Below, piece after piece: positions 59,204-64,000 of a DNA stretch of 64,000 nt (the first letter of the stretch is position 1; every line of letters begins with the position of its first letter). A program made the translations under genes and the position numbers. Origin of the DNA: Ehretia macrophylla (taxonomy: Eukaryota; Streptophyta; Magnoliopsida; Boraginales; Ehretiaceae); contig CM075771.1 of the NCBI GenBank assembly GCA_037974665.1, positions 24,377,425-24,441,424 of the forward strand. Reading direction: 5' to 3'. Below the pieces are notes generated by a model that did no database searches, was not told the origin of the DNA, and worked only from the letters and a program-made list of their open reading frames with translations.

Positions 59204-59599
59204 TTACGTAATGAGGTCATCTGAGTTCTTTTTTTCTACAAAGAATGGTCGAGCATCTTCAAACCTTACCCTCCTTCCAATCAAATCTATTCTAAGGTAT
59301 CCGGAGGTAGGGGAGAGAAATGAGGGATTGATCGACCAACTTGAACAGATCCATAACTTGCTTCCATCTGTCCTGAATGAGGGAATTAAGGCGGGTATAG
59401 TCGAACTGAACTGGTTGATTCTAAGGTGGGTGATAATCAGTTCTATCAGTATCAAGCCTACCATCTCCGTGGACGCTATGTTATCCAAACTCCCAGCATC
59501 AATGATTATCTTTGCACAGGCCAATTCTGACATAGATTTGGAATACAGCCTTCCGTCTCCTCCTCCTTTCTGCTGACGTTGGCTCACGTTGCCATACAA
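59204..59599 (-). pseudogene. Decayed Ty3-type protease fragment
   Basis: The minus-strand frame contains ACAKIIIDAGSLDNIASTEM, which resembles the retropepsin-like segment of non-chromovirus plant Ty3 elements (IIDGGSxxNxAST). The usual DGGS is DAGS here. It lies 3' of the knuckle fragment at 59640-59900 on the same strand. The opposite-strand 121-codon frame is its shadow. Confidence 0.55.
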
Positions 59600-59639
59600 A
59601 CTAACGACAGCGAAATTGTTTTCTCTCCTAAGCTTTAGA

Positions 59640-59900
59640 ACCCCCGCTATGTTTGTGACTTGAACTTACCTTTAGAGCTTCCCGGGATCTAGGCTCCACA
59701 ACGTTCACTCTTTCATATTCAGCTGGTCTATTCTGCACTCCCCCAGCAGCAATCGTCCATCTGAACATTGGAACAGTAACGAGCAAAATGCCCCACTCCT
59801 CTACATTCATAATAGTTACCAGATCTCCTCTACAGAAAGCTCTGCTGGACTTACGCTCCAAACTAATGGCATCTCGACGTTCTCCTTGAAGCCGTCCTGG
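59640..59900 (-). pseudogene. Decayed gag zinc-knuckle fragment
   Basis: In one minus-strand frame near 59790-59830 the sequence reads YYECRGVGHFARYC, a CCHC knuckle whose first Cys has become Tyr. Flanking frames are broken. Gag-knuckle followed by protease is the normal Ty3 order. Confidence 0.55.
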
Positions 59901-60054
59901 CATTCTCCCACTTTAAGAAGTTTGTAAAAAGGCTCACATTTTTTGGCTTCCTATAAACCCCTCCTAGGTTGTGGCAACTTTCTACTCCTCCTGAGCTTTC
60001 TTGCCGTATCTAAAATGGCTTCGAGCATCCGGCTTCACCACTGTTGCCTGCTCT

Positions 60055-60310
60055 CTCCTTCTTCGGCGCTTCCCAGTCCACAACAAACCTGATCTTCTCT
60101 TGATCCATCTGAATCACACCCTTGCTAATCTAGTGGCCAAGAAATAGCACTTTTGTCTGAGTACTCTTTCGCTACAACCTCTTTTCTTGCTACACCTGGA
60201 AGACTGTACTCAGAGTTCCAAAGCCCTAGTGAGTGGCTATAAACAATTATGTCATCGAGGTTTTCCACTAAAAATTGGTCAAGGTAAGGGTTTTAGTTAT
60301 CTATTTAAGT
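60055..60310 (-). pseudogene. Decayed Ty3 reverse-transcriptase fragment, out of order
   Basis: Minus strand: FLVENLDDIIVYS (RT active site, DD kept), then after a frameshift a run with TVFQV, LFLGH, IQMDQEKI and VDWEAPKK, interrupted by stops. It lies 5' of the gag-knuckle and protease fragments on the same strand, the reverse of the normal order, so the pieces are rearranged or come from two copies. Confidence 0.65.
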
Positions 60311-60937
60311 GTAGAACAAGACCTGAATTAAGATGATATTCATAGATCGCTTACTCTTTGTGTATGTTATGAAGTCGCCACTCCATGTTGAAAGCTCTTT
60401 CAAAAAGCATGAGCGTTAAAAGTCTTCAATTAGACTAGAGCCTTAGATTCTTTTTTTTTACTTCATTCAAAGGGGAATGAATGGGGGGAAAGTGGTTCAC
60501 TAGAGTTTCTCTCTTGAAAATGGTTTTATTTATTCTCTTGAAGGTCTTTTCTATCTTTTTTTTTCATGGTATCAAAGCTAACAATAGAATTTGGGTGCTA
60601 AAACAATAACCCAAAACCTGCTTGTTTAGAGAATAAAATTGTTCTGGTCTGCTTTTTTTTTTTTTGATTTTATGACCGATATAAATGGACACTTCTTTTG
60701 TTAGATGCCCTATACCCACCCAATTTTTTTGGTAGATCCTAACACGAATTATGTACACAATAAGGATCATAATTATTGATACAGTTTAGTTTGGATACCA
60801 AGCTATCTTATCAATATATTTACTAAAAGCCTTCGACGCAGTGATGAAATTGTGATACATAATCAATCCTATTTATTTTGTTCATTACTAAAATGAATCA
60901 AATCCTATCAAATATTTATATTTATCTTTTGAATTAG

Positions 60938-61763
60938 TCATATATATCCTATGAATTTCATTTCGCACCGAAAACTATTCTAGGAGAAGTTCAAATCCGT
61001 TCCGTTCGGATATTGATTGGTCTTGGTTTGACAAGGTTTACGCGTTACTGGTTCCCGAAAGAGTTAATATCTCTATTAGCTAAACCCTTTCTTAACCTAC
61101 CTTTGGACTCGTATTTTGTTCGTACACAATCAACAGAGGCCTTGTCGACATATGTTGAAACGTCTTCAATAGCATGCTCTTACTTCGTCTTTCCCTTAAT
61201 AAGTCATCAAATTTGGTACTTTTTGATCCCCAGTTACTATGGGGAACAAAGGACAAAATACAATCGATTTCTCCATTTAAGTGGTTCTCGTTTCTCCTTG
61301 TTCCTATCCCTAACTCCTTCCCGGGTAGTTTCCAATCTTTGGCACTTTCTATACTTCATGGGTGCAATATCAACAAATTCATTCATGATCAAGTTACAAC
61401 CTAAGATCTATGACCATATTACGTTAACTGTTCGTATTTCGTTCATTCCATCGGTACGCTCCCAAGTACTTGTAACTGTGATCCGTTTGCTAGAACCAAA
61501 GGGTCCTTCTGTAGAAACCTCTACGAACAATCGTCATTTTTTGATGGTTTTTTCACTTCTTGCAGCTACTTTTTCCACACCTCGGGATATCTGGTGCCAA
61601 ATTGTTGCCCGTTTTCTTATTTCTTTGATAATAGAGTTGGCTATCTTTTTGGCATCGATTGTACAAGTTCGTGAAGAGGGCTGGACGAGTGGAATAGGGG
61701 AGGGCGGCTCGATCGACAAAAAAGAAGAGTAGCCCCCTAGAACCTGGCAAAGTCATTATCAAT
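60938..61763 (+). pseudogene. mttB: mttB (tatC-like) mitochondrial gene copy
   Basis: The frame 60938-61732 carries GEVQIRSVRILIGLGLTRF, PLDSYFVRTQSTEA, YNRFLHLSGSRF, DIWCQIVARFLISL and VQVREEGWTSG, matching plant mitochondrial MttB/OrfX, the membrane subunit of a Tat-type translocase with several hydrophobic segments. No ATG lies at the expected start; plant copies often lack an obvious ATG. The in-frame stop at 60935 limits the N-terminus. At the 3' end a small length change gives an early stop at 61732, while the usual last codons can be seen out of frame to about 61763. Several residues differ from what I recall of the family, as expected for a drifting nuclear copy. It could also be a divergent functional mitochondrial copy if this piece is true mtDNA. 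Confidence 0.75.
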
Positions 61764-62949
61764 GAATTCCCGAGAAATTGTCAACCAATATATGCAATTC
61801 ATTCCCGTAAAGATTCTGACACACAGAATACTCTTTACCTTAGGAGCGGGAAGAGTGATACATCCGGTGAGCGCCAGTGAAGAACGCAAGCAAAGCTGCA
61901 GCTCGGGTATTGATATATTCCATCAAGAGAAAAGAGGCAGACTGGTAAGGAGGCCAACCACATAGGGGTAGTGAACCAAAAAACTCAGCTTTTCGGAGCG
62001 GACCAATCTTCTGTACCGCCCCCTTACTCTCTCTCTATAAAAAAAGCATACGGGAAGCGCAAAGAGATAGCTAAGCCAGTAATCTCGTGGCGAAGGTTAT
62101 ACCTCATAAAGTCAGCGAAGCTAAGGTTTCGTATGTGTTATATCCTTTCGATCGAGCGCCAACTTCTAAGGAAGGCCTTCCTTGCCCTTTGAAAAAAGTA
62201 AAAAAAGAGCACTAGGGAAATGGAGAGAGAGAAAGTTATAGAAGTGCTTCTAGATCTCATGCAATAAGGCAGAATTTATAACAACACTTTCCATCTCTTG
62301 CTTTCATAAAAAAAAAAAAAAATTTAGGAGATGAAATCCCGATTATATTACCGCAGGCCAAAATTCTATTTGAAAGAACAGTCCATAGAAAAAAAAGTAT
62401 TCTGAAGCCAAATGCTTATGGATGGGTAGTTGAATAGGGAGATAAATCCTTTTTTCTCCTTAATATTGAACGTAATCTATCACTTTGATGTCATGAGAAC
62501 CCTGTGATTTGATATAAATTATGGCATGCATCTTTGAGGAGAGTGGCACAGCCAAACATCATCCCAGAAGCGAATCAACTTACCATTGCCCAAGTTCTGC
62601 CTGAAAGTCTCTCTGTATCAAATAATACCTTTCGTTATGCAAGATATTTAAGAGGTGGGTTGGTCAATCCATTTTTGCCATTGGAGAGGTACTTAGCAGC
62701 CAAATATGAGCACCATGCCTTTTTCTTTTCCTTTGGAAATATCCATAGCCACCTCATAAGAAGGGCTGATTTGGTTGAAGTCCACCTCATTCGTTAAGGT
62801 TTTTGAAAAAATCTAGACCATAAAAAGATTTTCTTTTTTGTATGGGATGTTAGAAAAGATGAACATGACGAGGTCTTATTGCATTTTTTTTTTTTGAATT
62901 GAAATTCAAACATATCTATCTCAATCTTGTGGCAATTTCCTCTTCAAAT
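61764..62949. other. Mitochondrial-like DNA between mttB and the RNase H remnant
   Basis: No recognisable gene. The 87-codon plus frame at 62534-62797 (RVAQPNIIPEANQLTIAQVL) matches nothing I know. A poly-A run lies at about 62307-62322. Confidence 0.35.
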
Positions 62950-63180
62950 CACATCAAGATGAACTTTGAAGGAGTAGGGAAGGCTACTCTGGGAATTAAG
63001 ATTATGGTGGGGTCATAAGAGATGACAATAATGTTGTCATGTGGAATTGAACAGATCTCCTCTAGGAATCAAAGATGCAACCTTTGCAGAAACAGAAACT
63101 CTCCTGCATGGCCATAGTTTTGTCCAAACTATTGATTCTTTTCAAGTCATCATATCAAATTTCTTTTTTTTTTTCTTTTG
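62950..63180 (+). pseudogene. Remnant of plant RNase H-like domain (LINE type)
   Basis: Across two frames: KMNFEG, then GGVIRDDNN and a PLGIKDATFAETETLLHG segment (63059-63112). This fits the RVT_3-type RNase H found at the end of plant LINE reverse transcriptases and related proteins. A frameshift and stops separate the parts, so it is a fossil. Confidence 0.5.
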
Positions 63181-64000
63181 GGTAAGAAGCCCGAAGGTTG
63201 CACGCCAGCCATATGTAGCTTGAACTGTGATGGCCATAATTCTTAGGCCGATCCCCAAGACGCTTTTGGTTGAATGTTCACAACTGATCCACCGTCTGTA
63301 CTTCCTACATTCACTCCCGAAAATTGAAAAGGAAAATAGGAATTGTAACCTCCCGATTTGCTATAGTCAGCCTCACGTTGTGCCTGACCGGTAAGTCTGC
63401 CGTCTCCACGGCTTTCCCTTTTTTGTGCTGCTCCTCAAGCCTTCGAGTGTCGAGCTTCGCTTGGGTTGGCTCCGAGGCTCTACCTTGGCTTTTCATTGGT
63501 TTCTCCCAAGGGCCTTTATCGTATCGCGTGTGCATCTTCAAGCAATCGGGGGACGCACCGAATACATAGACGAGGCAGTCCCGGGAATGAAAGTCCATTC
63601 CCTCATACTCTGGAACTCCTTAACTCCAGTTGAACAAATAAGGTTCAATCTTGTGAAAGCGTAGCGTAGGCGAAACCTGGCAGCCCGCCTACAGTTTGAC
63701 CTTTTCCGGTCTTAGAAGGAAGCCCTACTTTCCTTCCTTCCCCCAGCGGCAACAACACTGGGAGGAAGACGATCAAGATTCCACATATGGCAGCTCTTGG
63801 AACAAACTCCGAATCCAAGAGGTACCTACCTTAAAAAAAAGGAAAATCACCACTCACTGGTGAAAGAGGAGAGAGAAAGGACCCATTGAAGTCCCCAGTG
63901 ACCAACATAGTCCCTGGATAAGTTTAGACACTTTCTTTAGCTGCTCCCAAAGACATCTCTTCTCAGATATCCGGTTTGAGGCCTTTTATCTTGTCCAAGG
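63181..64000. other. Right end of the window, no identified gene
   Basis: A 95-codon minus-strand frame (63311-63598) contains an Arg/Lys/Glu-rich stretch (RRLEEQHKKGKAVETADLP) but no family I can name; overlapping plus-strand frames are alternatives. 63660-64000 looks like plant mitochondrial intergenic sequence. Confidence 0.3.

Noticed and set aside
60566..60580. Possible Copia-type PBS (TGGTATCAAAGC after a T-rich run)
   Set aside because: No LTR partner, gag or TSD can be found nearby; one short match is not enough.
57114..64000. tRNA or rRNA genes in the mitochondrial-like segment
   Set aside because: No cloverleaf with matching arms or rRNA signature was recognised on reading both strands.

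Overview
This 64-kb window is plant nuclear heterochromatin-type DNA: a stack of nested Ty3/gypsy LTR retrotransposons of chromovirus type (pol ends in a chromodomain-like tail; probably the Tekay/Del group). I see no host protein-coding gene, rRNA, tRNA or CRISPR array. The last 6.9 kb resembles plant mitochondrial DNA, including an mttB (tatC-like) reading frame, and is most simply a nuclear mitochondrial insertion (NUMT). Element names A-K below are mine. All boundaries were read by eye from LTR termini (TG..CA), target-site duplications (TSDs), primer-binding sites (PBS, TGGTATCAGAGC, initiator-Met tRNA type) and polypurine tracts (PPT).

Layout. 1-496: LTR fragment K. 497-11640: H, a gag-pol-less element (minus strand), split by K, by a second gag-pol-less element I (3223-10196, TSD GATAC) and by G (from 11646). 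I carries a 567-bp TRIM element (6873-7439, TSD TGCCC). 11646-14837: 3' LTR and broken internal region of G. 14838-24259: A, plus strand, with an intact 1590-residue Gag-Pol but a 5' LTR lacking about 540 bp. 24260-28500: F, broken gag-pro and a 5' LTR; A sits in its protease. 28501-30649, 43551-46392 and 56271-57113: D, a decayed element into which F, B and C inserted. 30650-43550: B (TSD TATAT), with a second TRIM (31764-32263, TSD CCAAC) in its 3' LTR and a solo LTR J (33660-36185, TSD TCTGA) in its pol. 46393-56270: C (TSD ACATC), the youngest copy by LTR similarity. 57114-64000: mitochondrial-like DNA with mttB and decayed retroelement pieces.

Three LTR families are present: L1 (B, C, D, F, G; LTR about 2.42-2.48 kb), L2 (H, I, J, K; up to about 3.5 kb) and L3 (A; 2.49 kb). 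Their sequences differ strongly, but several small structures recur: (i) a splice-donor-like AAGGTGAG and, where both sites survive, an acceptor-like CAG|G about 1.16-1.33 kb apart inside the LTR; (ii) a hairpin ending at a branch-point-like CTCAY about 20-23 nt before that acceptor, whose stem sequence changes between families while pairing is kept; (iii) a 7-bp stem-loop just before the PPT, also with compensatory change; and, in L1 only, (iv) a 33-37-codon acidic micro-ORF at the acceptor. Together these suggest that these LTRs carry a regulated 5'-leader intron. That is an inference from sequence and is the main lead from this window.
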